From NCBI GenBank assembly GCA_022606425.2, contig JAHDVF020000237.1, positions 1-64,000 on the forward strand: a DNA stretch of 64,000 bases. Direction: 5' to 3'. Source of the stretch: Lepidostoma basale. Lineage: Eukaryota > Arthropoda > Insecta > Trichoptera > Lepidostomatidae. The position numbers and the translations under genes are program-made. The notes below the pieces were generated by a model. That model saw only the letters and a program-made list of their open reading frames with translations. It was not told where the DNA came from and made no database searches. Of the stretch, positions 19,620 through 30,130 are shown one piece after another (position 1 is the first letter of the stretch; every line of letters starts with the position of its first letter).

Positions 19620-20470
19620 CACGGCATTTCTTTTAGGAATGCTCGGAACCAATTCTTTACAGCTTCGAAGAGATGGGCATCTCATTACCCATTTCTTTAA
19701 ATTAATCTGGGGATATTTCGAGAACTCGGCCGTGCTAGAGGGTGTAGGTCTTTTTGTTTCTGATAGATTTCTCCGTCAGCGACAGCACATATTGTTTTAC
19801 CTACCGGCCACCAGAACCAGTCTGCCTCTGATGACACCGGTGGGAAGAGCAATTAGTCTGCTGAACGCGGTCTCCTCGGAGATCGACGTCTTTCATATTA
19901 GTGAAGGTACATTCAGGAGACAAATCGTAACTTATTTGGCAAAAGGTCCCAGATGCGTTTTTTTTTGTGAAATTAAATTAAATATACCATCAGTATTATT
20001 TTTGCACACTTTATGTTTTGACAAAACGTTAGAACTGTACTTTTTTTTATTACATTTTGTTTATGTATTTTTTTATGTACAATTGAATTCAACCCCTATT
20101 TTTTTAAATCTACATATTAAAAAAAAAAAGTTACTGATATACCTTGTAGATAACGTTATGCTACGTAAATTGACATTTGAAATAAACAATTTGGAACACA
20201 AATAACATTTTTATAAATAATCAAAATAATGTAAAAATCTTATTTTTGCTCTCCTGTAAAATTCATAAAAAAGCAGTTGGGACCTTTTGCCAAATAAGTA
20301 CCGAAATACTCTTGATTTTAGAAAGTATCTTGTCTTCCTAGTGTCGAACCATCTTTAATGCGTTCCTGGTATTATGTTGTATTTTTATAATATTTTACCT
20401 GTACTCAATAGATGTCTTAAACATTTTGCTGTTTGTAATGTCTTTTGAGTCTATAAATTGATTTGATTTG
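19620..20470 (+). mobile_element. LINE-G 3' end interrupted by a 369-bp element
   Basis: The frame from 19639 reads LGTNSLQLRRDGHLITHFFK, HILFYLPATRTSLP and PVGRAISLLN, the LINE-G C-terminus. It then runs into foreign sequence at 19930. LINE-G resumes at 20299 and ends with (TTTGA)n at 20458-20480. The 188-codon open frame is therefore a chimera, not a gene. Confidence 0.85.
19930..20298. mobile_element. TA-flanked MITE inside LINE-G
   Basis: Inverted termini of about 25 bp (CTTATTTGGCAAAAGGTCCC at the left, the same as reverse complement at the right) are flanked by TA at 19928-19929 and 20299-20300. The related LINE-G at 57965-58010 lacks this insert. The pattern fits the Tc1/mariner superfamily, non-autonomous. 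Confidence 0.75.
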
Positions 20471-20590
20471 ATTTGATTTGATAACTCGCTTTATGAATGT
20501 GGAGAAAGCTAGAGAGGTGTCAGGACCGAGTAGTGTGGGGGACCATTCTCTCCGCCTACCCTTCCGGGAAAACGGTGTGATAGTTTGTTG
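20471..20590 (+). mobile_element. LINE-A2 3' terminus
   Basis: TTTATGAATGTGGAG, the GTGTGGGGGACCATTCTCTC block and ACGGTGTGATAG, with a GTTGTTGGTGTTG tail as in the A2 copies. Confidence 0.75.
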
Positions 20591-21015
20591 TTGGTGTTGT
20601 ACTTAATATTATTTTAAATTAAAGTTTTTTGAAACGAATGTGAAACTATTTTGAAAGATTCACATGTATGAAGATGTTATTTTCGAGTGTACTTGCACGC
20701 TAGTGACTAGCCACCCCTGGTTAAGACTTTCTAAGTGACGGAAGAGTGGGACAAACGACCCTAATAGGGAGATGGGATCTCAGCCCTTACTAGCCCTTAG
20801 CTTTGTGTCCTCGGACGTAATAGCCAATAAACCCTTTTATAACAATATTTCCGGGTGCTCTTTGGAGTGTAAATGCGTGTAGACATCTTTGATGCGAATG
20901 ACCGACTTTCTTAAGAAAAGGTTAATAAAAAGGAGTAACTAACTAACTTACTAACAATCACACAATTTCCTTGGTGTATATGAAACAATGAATTTACAGG
21001 ATTCGAAGGAAATAT
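20591..21015. other. No gene; small LINE-A tail at 20935-20975
   Basis: AACTAACTTACTAACAATCA at about 20940 is a decayed minus-strand LINE-A tail. The rest shows no exon. Confidence 0.35.
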
Positions 21016-21023
21016 GTTTAGAT

Positions 21024-22062
21024 CAGAGGTTCCCAAACTTTTTGTCCCGTAGACCCCTTGCCGATTTCATAGACCCCCTGCTTTCCTAAAATTTCATTTT
21101 TTTGATGGGCAAAAAAAAATCCAAAACAAAAAAAATACGGAATTCGTAAAATTCGTAAAATCCGAAACAATAAAGCCGGAATTCGGCGACCTTTCGCCAA
21201 AGATCGGACACTAAAAAAAAGGTCGCCTACGATTTATTTTTTTGTTTTAGTTAAAAAAAGAACAAAGATTTAAATCAAACAACAACAAACCATCACGCCG
21301 TTTCCCCGCAGGGGTAGGCAGAGAGAATGGACCGCCACACTACTCTATCCTGGCAAACCTCTCTAGCTTCCTCCACATTCATACAACGAGTCATACACGC
21401 ACGTCGATTCCTCCGACTTCTAACATGACCAACCTTTAAATTTGATTAATTTGGTCATGCCATGTTTTCCTCGGTCTGCCTCGACTTCATACCCCATTTA
21501 CATCATTAACGTATACTTTCTTAACCATTCTTTCTCCATCCATGCGTTCCATATGTCCGAACCAACGCAGCGATCCTTTCATAATTTTGTTCATTATACC
21601 TTCTTCCGCTCTACATTCCTTTCTTATATCAGCATTTGAGATTCTGTCGTATATCGTTCTACCACACATACGTCTTAACGACCTCATCTCTACCGCATTT
21701 ATTCTACTCTAATCCTTCTTCTGCCAGTTCCATGCTTCGCTTCCATACATTTAAATCAACGATATTAGAATTCATTTTACAATCTTTAATATGAGCAGAA
21801 AATAGCTCATTACTATGTAGAAGGAATCTGGTCGTGTCCAGGCTCGGAGCAGGATTAGGAGCCAAGCATTCTATCCCCTAGACCACCACCCGAATATTCG
21901 ATATTTGTTTTGCGTTTCAATATTCGGCTTCAATTTAGTTGAACCATCTCGTGGACCCCCATTTACATCTCATGGACCCCCAATTTTTTACAATCTTCGT
22001 AGACCCCTTGCAAGTTGTCGTAGACCCCTGGGGGTCTATATAGACCACTTTGGGAATCACTG
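21024..22062. mobile_element. hAT element with 8-bp target duplication, LINE inserted inside
   Basis: The left end CAGAGGTTCCCAAACTTTTT and the right end, reverse complement CAGTGATTCCCAAAGTGG, are hobo/Charlie-type hAT termini. GTTTAGAT occurs at 21016-21023 and 22063-22070 as an exact 8-bp duplication. The interior has several TAGACCCC-type subterminal repeats at both ends. No transposase is seen. Without the LINE it is about 560 bp. Confidence 0.9.
21279..21748 (-). mobile_element. LINE-A2 copy with 11-bp target duplication
   Basis: ATTTAAATCAA at 21268-21278 and 21749-21759 flanks a minus-strand LINE. The LINE encodes SLRRMCGRTIYDRISNADI and SLRWFGHMERMDGERMVKK and has a (GTT)n tail (AACAACAAC at the left). 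It is younger than the hAT that hosts it. Confidence 0.9.
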
Positions 22063-22244
22063 GTTTAGATAGAACAAAGTGACTGAGCCAAAGATTTTCA
22101 AACTTTTATGGTCTATTGTCCCTCTTTCCAGAAAAAAACTAGTGGAAGACAAATTTTCAGAAAAAAAAGAAAAAAAAAACACCCAAACTGACATATATTT
22201 TTGTAGTCATTAATGAAGTAATAAGTTTGACATATTTCGAGTAT

Positions 22245-22390
22245 TATATATGTATTTGCATGACAAGATGTATGAATGTAGAGGAAGCGAGAGAAGTATG
22301 TCAGGACAGAACAGTGTGGCGTTCCTTTTTTTGTGCCTACCCCTACGGGAGACGGCGTGTTGGTAAGTTAGTTATCTACGAGTATGTATT
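22245..22390 (+). mobile_element. LINE-A 3' end
   Basis: The frame reads CMTRCMNVEEAREVCQDRTV and then the YPYG end, with GGTAAGTTAGTTA as tail. Confidence 0.8.
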
Positions 22391-22712
22391 TTTTTTTTTT
22401 TTAATTGTATCTCAATAGAGACGAAGACGTAAATTGGAAACTGAAAATGGATGATCAAGGTGTTTACAGGACTTATGACCTGTCATTGGTTGGGTTAAGC
22501 GCACGCTTTATGTAATTACAACATTCCCCATTCCACCTTTGTTATTGTGATCATGCATGACAAATTTTTTGAAGATGTATATATACTTCAAAATCCATAT
22601 TTATCTTCACGTGTCAGTTTCAGTCAGCTATCTATGTAGATTTGGTTGCACTTGTGAATTATTTCAAGAATTAACCTACACAACCGACCCACTAACGCCA
22701 ACTATCTATCTA
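22391..22712 (+). repeat. Repeat B copy
   Basis: The B core and a 3' half (CACGTGTCAGTTTCAGTCAG, then ACCCACTAACGCC) are nearly identical, in inverse orientation, to 25230-25580. Confidence 0.85.
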
Positions 22713-22790
22713 TGTATTTAACTACGGTATGGTTATTATAATTGATGCCAACTAGTTTCGCTTGGACCCAAGCTTCATCAGGGCAGTATA
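22713..22790 (-). ncRNA. Hammerhead-like module M2, best preserved
   Basis: The minus strand at 22750-22781 reads CTGATGA, A, GCTTGG / CCAAGC as a perfect six-pair stem, GAA, the palindrome ACTAGT, and T as the cleavage-site base. GGCA after it pairs with TGCC before CTGATGA, giving stem I. All core bases match the hammerhead except one added A between A9 and stem II. A truncated relative of the flank is at 34685-34715. Confidence 0.65.
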
Positions 22791-22904
22791 ACATCTAAAC
22801 AAAAACACAAAATTTAAATGGACATTTAATAATAAACGGTGGTGAAGTGGTGGTGGTAATAAGTGTGGGATGAGCTGTGAATGCTAAGGTACTTCACTTC
22901 ACAT

Positions 22905-22975
22905 ATTACCCTAAAGATGGAGACTGCAACGATCTCCGAAACGTCACATAAAATCACATAAAACATATTGATTTT
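22905..22975 (+). ncRNA. Hammerhead-like module M3
   Basis: 22911-22945 reads CTAAAGA, T, GGAGA / TCTCC stem, GAA, ACGT, C. The G5-to-A change should impair catalysis. It points away from M2, about 130 bp off. Confidence 0.5.
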
Positions 22976-23290
22976 ATAAGTTCTGTTAAATAAAGTACGC
23001 GAATTTTTTTTTAACTCGGGCATAATACCCAATATCACGTCCTTCATAATAAAAAAAAAGCTTATTCAAAAAGGTTCAAAATATCACCTTGATATGTGAC
23101 AAGTTTTTTGCCATACGAGGTATTTATAATTATTTGAAGTAGGAAATATAAAATACATACCCTACTTGGAGAAAAGCGTAAATTTTAAATTTCGATTTTT
23201 GTTGGGGGGTTGAATAATTTTACTGTGGTAAAGGGGGCGATTCTTTCAATACGGTTAAGAAACACTGATCTTAGAGATTTAATTTCTAAT
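22976..23290 (+). repeat. Family Q copy
   Basis: Matches 15035-15355 in order from AAGTTCTGTTAAATAAAGTA to ACGGTTAAGAAACACTG. Confidence 0.65.
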
Positions 23291-23832
23291 ATTATATATA
23301 TTATATTAATAATATCATATTCCAATGACAATTTGAATAATTTCTTCAATATTATTTTAAAGTTTTTGCTGGTTAAGTGCCTAATTACAGCTAATTTAAA
23401 AAACGTTGGATACGTGTAACATAAATTAAATAAACACAAAAGTCCGGATCGTCCATGTCAACATATGCAACATCGAAAAAAACATTATGTGCTAAATTAA
23501 AAAAACGGTGGATTCGTGGAACATAAATTAAATAGACAATATGTGCACCATCTAAAAAGAACATTTTGTGTCAAATTATTTTTATTTTGTTATTTTATTT
23601 CATATCATTGTATTTTATATTATTTGTTTTAGATTTATTTTGTGGGTATTGGACGATCGAAGTGTGCGCGGGAGATGCCTATTGGTGGCGATGAGGTTGG
23701 CAAACCAACACACCGCGTCTCCCGCGGAGCGAAAAGAGAAGGATGGAGTGCCGCATCAGTAAAAGTGTGACAGTCCATTCTTTCTGCCTACCCTTTCGGG
23801 GAGACGGCGTGATGGTTAGTTAGTTAGTTTTA
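23291..23832 (+). mobile_element. nA element (non-autonomous, LINE-A tail)
   Basis: The body has CCAATGACAATTTGAATAAT, AGTCCGGATCGTCCATGTCA and TTGGACGATCGAAGTGTGCG. The last 65 bp (GACAGTCCATTCTTTCTGCC to GATGGTTAGTTAGTTAG) are nearly the LINE-A 3' end. The same structure occurs at 32005, 45000 and 53250 (minus). No RT is encoded. Confidence 0.85.
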
Positions 23833-24293
23833 TTCTAATATCATTGTTATTTTGATAGATTCATGCTTCATTGTACATTAGGGTCTTCACAAAATATCCG
23901 TCCGTACTTCCATATGCACTAGATTCACAAAAGCTGAAGAGGAAATCAAATTGTTTGCTTGTATAAAATGTAAGAGGCTCACGTGAGGTTTTTATACATT
24001 ACATTGTAGATTCCAATAGTACATATGGTGGTATCTCCCTTTGATATCTTTTCAAAAGGCGATGTGTGTAGATTAGCGGTCAGATTGTGATAAAGAAAGA
24101 AACGCAATACAATACACAACAATATAAATGCTAAAAAAATATATAAAGCTTACTAGGAGCGCACTGTCGTCGCTTGCGCTTTAGATGACGATCGACAAAG
24201 AAAGGATTAAAACAATTAAAAATTCGAAAAGCTGCAACAATCGAAGATCATAAATTGATAGTTGAGGTATTATTTTTGTAAAATTCCTTTATT
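23833..24293. other. No gene seen
   Basis: No exon or known family in this intron stretch. Confidence 0.3.
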
Positions 24294-24445
24294 AATTTAT
24301 AATACTAAACACGATTGTTTAGTGGTTTTACTTGGTTTATATGAATGCCATCGCAACGCGAAACAAATTTGTCACAATTTATATAATTCATGTAAATTAA
24401 ATCCAAGTAACACCACTAAACAATTGTGTTTACTATTATAAATTG
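24294..24445. mobile_element. Palindromic MITE, 152 bp
   Basis: The left arm AATTTATAATACTAAACACG and on to TTACTTGGTTTATATGAA is matched by a reverse-complement right arm ending ACTATTATAAATT, about 55 bp per arm with few mismatches. GAAGATCATAAA lies at 24243-24254 and 24446-24458 and might be an older flanking duplication. There is no coding content. Confidence 0.75.
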
Positions 24446-24489
24446 AAGATCATAAAGATAAATAAATTAGAAACACTATCATAATATCA

Positions 24490-24668
24490 CAGTTAATTTA
24501 TTAAATGCTAAATAATTATCACGACAGCTGTCTCGTCAGCCGATATTGGCGATACAGTTGTCACGACAATTTCATAGAATTAAATAAATAAATTGTGATA
24601 AAACAATGTTTTTATAAAACAGTTTATAATGTTAAGGTATCCTAATGTTTCTGTCAAAACAATGGATT
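24490..24668 (+). repeat. Family R copy
   Basis: Shares GTTAAGGTATC, GTTTC and CAAAAC with 58076-58230 (minus). Its module region (CAGCTGTCTCGTCAGCCGAT) is scrambled. Confidence 0.5.
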
Positions 24669-24669
24669 A

Positions 24670-25125
24670 ACTAACTAACTAACTAACTAAACATCACGTC
24701 GTCTCCCGAAGGGTTCAGCAGAAAGAATGGGCTGCCACACTTTTCTTTCCTGACATATTTCTCTTGCTTCGATTGAAATTGCTCATCGATTTCTCTGACT
24801 CTTCACGTGGCTGACATTCAATATTTTATAAATTTAATCGTGCCACGTTTTCCTCTATTTCTAGTTCCATTTCCATCGTTTACATATATTTTTTTACCAT
24901 TCTTTCTTCAATCATTCTTTCTTTCATCACTTCTTATATTTTCATTCGACATTCTATCATACACAGTATATGTACATACACATTCGTCTAAGATATCTCA
25001 TTTCTACTGCATTAATTCTACTTTTATCTTTCTTTTGCCAGTTCCATGCTTCGCTTCCATACATAAGGGTAGGTAGAAAAACACCATTGTGCACTGTCAT
25101 TCTAGCTTTTTTGGATAGGTTTTAA
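24670..25125 (-). mobile_element. LINE-A copy, 5' end fused to repeat B
   Basis: The minus-strand LINE-A tail is (AACT)n at 24670. Coding remnants end at the AAAAAAGCTAGAATGACAGT region, at which point B sequence begins with no gap. Internal deletions occur around 24770 and 24915. Confidence 0.8.
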
Positions 25126-25590
25126 ACATTTCATAATATTGAAATAATATTCTGGTCAAATTCTTTGGCATATAGAATGGAATAATACTCCTAGCGGCTT
25201 CTAACAATATGTTAGGCGACAGCCTTCGCATTGTGTTAATAAGGTAGTTTGCTAAATGCCTAAAATCATTCTCCATAGATGGCGTTAGTGGGTCGGTTGT
25301 ATAGGTTAATTCTTGAAAAAATTCACAAGTGCAACCAAATCTACATAGATGGCTGACTGAAACCGACACGTGAAGATAAATATGGATTTTGAAGTATATA
25401 TACATCTTCCAAAAATTTGTCATGCATGATCACAATAACAAAGGTGGAATGGGGAATGTTGTAATTACATAAAGCGTGCGCTTAACCCAACCAATGACAG
25501 GTCATAAGTCCTGTAAACACCTTGATCATCCATGTTCAGTTTCCAGTTTACGTCTTCGTCTCTATTGAGATACAATTAAAAATTATATCA
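25126..25590 (-). repeat. Repeat B copy, near full length
   Basis: Runs to TCTATTGAGATACAATTAA at the right. It has an added segment at 25126-25230 not seen in other copies. It is very similar to 22391-22712. Confidence 0.85.
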
Positions 25591-25616
25591 AAGTGTTTCG
25601 GCCAAAACAATGGATT

Positions 25617-26119
25617 ATTTAAACAATAGAATTAAATTCTTCTGTTAATTTATATAGAATGTTTAGAATTGTTTCGATTTCCTTTATTTCATATTGGGCC
25701 ACGTAAGTACCTACGGAAACAAACAATAAAATAGAGAATATATTGCTGGGAAATCAAATATGAGAGGGAGAATCCTATCTGCCTATTGTTATACAAAACT
25801 TCCCCGCAAGTTAACTGTCAAACTGTGACATTGGATACCGCCGAGGGTACACATGTTATCTTATCTCGGGAGAGATGCTGGAGTGGCGAAATAAAAGCGA
25901 AAAAAAAACATATTACATAACACAACACCGTGTTCCTATAGCAAGTTCACATAAACATTTTCTACTGCCGTATGTGGTCCAACATCGTGCAGTATCCGGC
26001 GATAACACTCGATTTACGGTGTTAAATTCATCCTTTATCCGCAGCGCTAGATCCGGATTATCCGGTTAAAAATATGTGTTTTAAATTGATATGAAATAAA
26101 AGCTTACAGTTGTAAAATT
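25617..26119. other. No gene seen
   Basis: Intron-like DNA with no supported feature. Confidence 0.3.
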
Positions 26120-26290
26120 AAAACAAACTAACTAATTAACCATCACACCGTCTCCCGAAGGGGTAGGCAGAATGAATGGACTGCCACATTTTAACCGATG
26201 CGGCACTCCATCCTTCTCTTTTAGCCACCGTGGTAGATGCGGTGTGATGGGTTGCGAATCCCATCGCCACCAATAGGCATTAAAAAATCT
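26120..26290 (-). mobile_element. nA fragment (3' end)
   Basis: Reverse complement of the LINE-A-like tail and the GATGCGGCACTCCATCC and GGTGTGATGGGTTGCGAA blocks of nA. It ends at AATAGGCAT. Confidence 0.8.
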
Positions 26291-26332
26291 TAGAGTTTAA
26301 TATCATTGTTCACTTCAAAATATTAATTGTAA

Positions 26333-26612
26333 CTTATAGATGTTTATCAAAAATTCTCCGTACAAGTTAAATTTTGTTGAATCGCTCTTTACATCATGAC
26401 AGCATGAGCCAAATCGATGTAAAGGTATAATAGCTATCATAGTGATTCTCGTGACATGTGATATGCTAATCTATCGCCATTTTATTGTCACGTGAATTCT
26501 GCACCAGACCAAATACAGTGTGACAATCACACTGCCCTTGCCGGGGATCGAACCCGGAACCTTCGGGGTGGCAGTCAATGCACTTACCACTCGGCCACAA
26601 AGGTCGTAAATA
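26333..26612 (-). mobile_element. tRNA-derived SINE S, second subfamily
   Basis: The minus strand has GTGGCCGAGTGGTAAGTGCA (A box) and GGTTCCGGGTTCGATCCCCG (B box), then the shared SINE body. Its 3' part (ACATCGATTTGGCTCATGCT, GAGCGATTCAACAAAAT) differs from 7828-8055 but matches 63935-64000. Confidence 0.85.
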
Positions 26613-26654
26613 AATAAAAAACGTAAACTATTTTATTATACCTGTGTATATTAA

Positions 26655-26990
26655 GTTAAGAATGAGATTATGAGGGAGAAATTAAAAAAGGATCCCTGAG
26701 ATGGTTTAGACATATGGAACGAATGGATGAGAGTAGAATGGTTAAAAATTGTACACAAGCAGCGTGAGTGGAAAAAGAAGCCGAAAACATGGCATGACCA
26801 AATTAATCAATTACTAAAAGGCGGCCACATTCGTAGTCGGAATAATCGACGTGCGTGCATGGTACGATGTATGAATGTAGAGGATGCCCGAGAGGTATGT
26901 CAGGATAGAGCGTTGTGGCGATCCATCCTCTCTGCCTACACCTCCGGGGAAATGGCGTAATGGTAAGTTAGTTAGTTAGTTAAGAATGAG
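26655..26990 (+). mobile_element. LINE-A3 3' end
   Basis: The frame at 26727-26960 encodes KTWHDQINQLLKGGHIRSRN, RRACMVRCMNVEDAREVCQD and AYTSGEMA. The tail is GTAAGTTAGTTAGTTAGTT. The 59255-59930 copy is the same subfamily. Confidence 0.85.
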
Positions 26991-27029
26991 ATAATAAGCT
27001 AATTTCGGTTTTGTGGAACGTCGTCTCTG

Positions 27030-27110
27030 TCATGGACCAGAAGATGGCAGCGAGTTGCCGAAACTAGTCGAAACTAAAAATCAAGTGGAATAAAAGTAGA
27101 TTAATTTCAA
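27030..27110 (+). ncRNA. Hammerhead-like module M4
   Basis: 27038-27069 reads CAGAAGA, T, GGCAG / TTGCC stem with CGAG loop, GAA, ACTAGT, C. CAGAAGA has T4 changed to A. The flank AATCAAGTGGAATAAAAGTA is similar to the flanks of M10 and M11. Confidence 0.55.
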
Positions 27111-27447
27111 ACAGTTTTTTTTATTATTCATTATTATTTCATTTTCATTATTTAAATGCTACAAAGTTAATTCCTGTAATAGGCTTTTAGCAAGGTTTTA
27201 TGTCGAATTAAACGTCGAATAATATAAAATAAGAAATGAGAAATGTGCACACGTAACATACACACGTCTAACCCGTGTAACAGTCCCGAAAGAGTATTGG
27301 GTCTGAAAAGAACTTGCGTATCAACTGGTCACTCGGTATATACGTTGGGCTTAATATTGAAATCTTAACCTCGTCTATGTAGAACGTCGTTTCTACCATT
27401 GCATTGAACAGCTCTTCCTAGATATACTTATGTTTTATAAATCTCCT
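27111..27447. other. No gene seen
   Basis: No exon or known family. Confidence 0.3.
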
Positions 27448-27690
27448 TCGTCTTCAGCCTTCTTCCCTCCACTGCTGGATATGGGCCACTTCCACTTAAA
27501 TCTTCTTTCGTTTGTCTTTCTGTTTGTCTTGTCCCTTCCGCATCCAGGTCGTTCCTGGCATTTGGGTAATATCGTCAGTCTATATTTAAGGTGACCTTCT
27601 GACACTCCTTTTCTCTTTCCAAAGCCTCCACTGAAGAATTCCCTGAAGCCCTATCCAGCCCATTGCCACATTAATTTAGCTGCACTTTGG
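27448..27690 (-). mobile_element. LINE-L fragment
   Basis: CCTCCACTGCTGGATATGGG with the surrounding CTTCTTC and TTCGTTTGTCTTTC blocks is the reverse-strand style of a widespread insect RTE-like 3' region. No frame survives. Confidence 0.4.
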
Positions 27691-27954
27691 TTCGGCGTCT
27701 TATTTTTTCATTTCTTATTTGCCTCTCCATGGATTATTGTGTAATTTTTAGATTATGGTCATTTTTTGGTGAAACGGTAGTTGGCTCTAGGTAATATTAT
27801 GTTAGTATTTATTATTAATAATATGGGTACATATTTAATGTTGAAATATATTTGAATATGATATTAACTTTTGGAACCAGTAGATCAAATGTGACGTGGG
27901 GTCGCTTTTGCCTTGCTGCATTCATAAATGGAGCAAGGCAAAGGCGACACCAAA

Positions 27955-28245
27955 CGGAGGACAGGTCTGGGAAGTGCAGTCCTTTTACAGTGCTGGGTAT
28001 GGCGGGCCTTTTAAATAACTCTTTCTAGACACTGGACCATCGTGCGACAGAAAAGAGGCTTTACAAAGCCAAATTCGATTGGCAGAGGACAACCTCGCCA
28101 GGAGTTCCTAGACCAGATTTGCCGAGATATGGGCTGCACCTCTTGTGCGGAGTTGAAGAGAGTTGCTGAGGACCGAGCGGAGTGGAACAGGAAATGCGTC
28201 GTCTTGCTACAGACCAATCTTTAGATTGAGACCGGAGAAGAAGAC
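27955..28245 (+). mobile_element. LINE-F 3' end
   Basis: Encodes RGQPRQEFLDQICRDMGCTS and then CAELKRVAEDRAEWNRKC, matching 6160-6335, and ends GACCGGAGAAGAAGAC. Confidence 0.85.
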
Positions 28246-28489
28246 AAAGCCAAAAGTAGCCGATTATAGATGACAGTCTCTTTCGTAACCCAGATGTTTA
28301 TTTCTAAATGTAGGCAGAATGTCTAAACACGACCAGTTTTGCGCTACCGGATCCATTTTCTTTTCTGATAAGCTTAACACGAATTTAATGTTTATAACTA
28401 TTTTTATTTTAAATATCACCCAGCTTTTTCTCATATATATTTAGAAGATATTGTAGTCTACATTCAAGCTGAAATTTAACTGTTCTTCT

Positions 28490-28775
28490 AATTATCTTCT
28501 TCTTCTTCTTCTTCTTCTTAATTTAGGCTTTGTTGCCTGTTTCTTAAGACAAATTAGCCTCCTGCGAGGTCGACTCCCAGCTGTCGATCTATCTATTCGG
28601 TGTTCTTCCCGGGGGTCGTCTACTTTGGGTTGGCCTTACAACACAATGAGGGGAGTCTGGATGGATCCATTCTCCTCACGTGTGCATACCATTTCCATTG
28701 CCTTCCCTACCCAACGACATTGTCAACCTCGCATATCTCCCTTATCCTTGAGTTCCCGATAATGAAAGTATAAAA
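28490..28775 (-). mobile_element. LINE-B 3' UTR and tail
   Basis: The (CTT)n run at 28497-28518 is the tail. TTGACTCCCAGCTGTCG-type text and GGGGGTCGTCTACTTTGGGT match the end of LINE-B at 30785 and 41550. Confidence 0.65.
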
Positions 28776-29505
28776 AATTAAAAAAATCGTTACCTGAGAG
28801 TAAGAAGGTTCCAACTGTCAAAAGTAAAAAGCTGAGAAAAATGAAATCAAAGTTTTATTGGTTTCGGGTGTGTATCTTGGAATAAAAGGGTTCCATCTGA
28901 AGCAGATGAAATTCTTTTACCGAGAAGCGTGTAAATTTTCTCTGACGACAGTTGGAATAATAAAGTTCTAAATGTAAGTGAATTCTTCTTCAGTGAATCG
29001 TGTGTTTTGAATGATCAGATGGAACTTGATTCTTTTCGTAACATCAAAATGACGATACTATTAGATGTTTTTTTAATTGTACGTATAGATAAGGTTAGTA
29101 AGAACCTTTTTCACGAAAAAAAGCCAAATGTGAAGTTTTGTTAGTTGGTTAGATAGTTACGAAATGTTGATATAAATAAAGTCAAAAGTGAAATACAACC
29201 AACATTAGGTCCTACTTTAATGAATATTAGTTTTAGAGTGTTTGATATCTTTTACAATATTTTCTTATTAATCTGACGATGAAATACTAACGCCCAGATT
29301 GTACAGAACATTTTAATGGTTGTTTTTGGGTCCGGTGTTTCCATTCTGAGACCGTTATAAATAACCGTGATTAACAGGTGCTGTTTTCGCCCATTTTTTC
29401 GTGCGGTAATATTTAGAGATAGTTAGGGCCCTTCGTGAATTCTCACACTTGAAGGGCGCATAACGCGATACTCTCACCAGCCCGTAACAATTATTTGTTT
29501 TATAC
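28776..29505. other. No gene seen
   Basis: Long intron stretch with no supported exon. The part at 29300-29490 has balanced composition (ending near GCCCGTAACAATT) and may be old single-copy DNA. Confidence 0.3.
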
Positions 29506-30130
29506 AACATTTTGAATGTATACAAATACTTGTAGACGAATACTGGATTTTATTTACCCATTGCGGGTCATCAATTCAAGGATTAATTTTATCTCAATAG
29601 AGACGAAGATGCAAACTGTAAACTGAATATGGTGATTTTTTTTGTTTTTATGGAGTCTACGTTACTTTTGATTATTATTTGCGTTTCCGCTTATATGTTG
29701 CAAAGTTAGGCATTTCAGAAAAAAGAGAATCTTTATCGCCTTTGTGAAAAATGATTGTTTTATTTTACGTTACTTAAGAATTATTACATTATTTGATTTC
29801 AAATGAGGAAAAATTTCAAGCAAAAAAAAACCCGCTAAGCAAAAAAACCCCGCTAAAGAAAAAAAAACCCGCTAATGAATATGGTGATCGAGGCGTTTAC
29901 AGGACTTATGACCTGTCATTGGTTGGGTTAAGCGCACGCTTTATGTTATTACAACATTCCCTATTTCACCTTTCTTATGACCACCATGTCTGACATTTTT
30001 TTTTTGGAAGTTGTATATATTTTGATATCTGGTCCAAGTTAGCATATAAATTGGAGTGACATTTCCAGGCGTTATCTAGCAGTGCGTTAAAAGGCGGTAG
30101 CCTTTCACATTGCGTTATAAAGATCTTCTG
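29506..30130 (+). repeat. Repeat B, longest, with internal insert
   Basis: The 5' part at 29506-29635 is separated from the core at 29875-30060 by about 240 bp. That insert includes a short CCCGCTAA-type tandem (AAAAAAACCCCGCTAAAG, three units, 29830-29875). Confidence 0.8.

Noticed and set aside
19639..20205. 188-codon open frame as a gene
   Set aside because: The first part is the LINE-G C-terminus. From 19930 it reads through a TA-flanked MITE.
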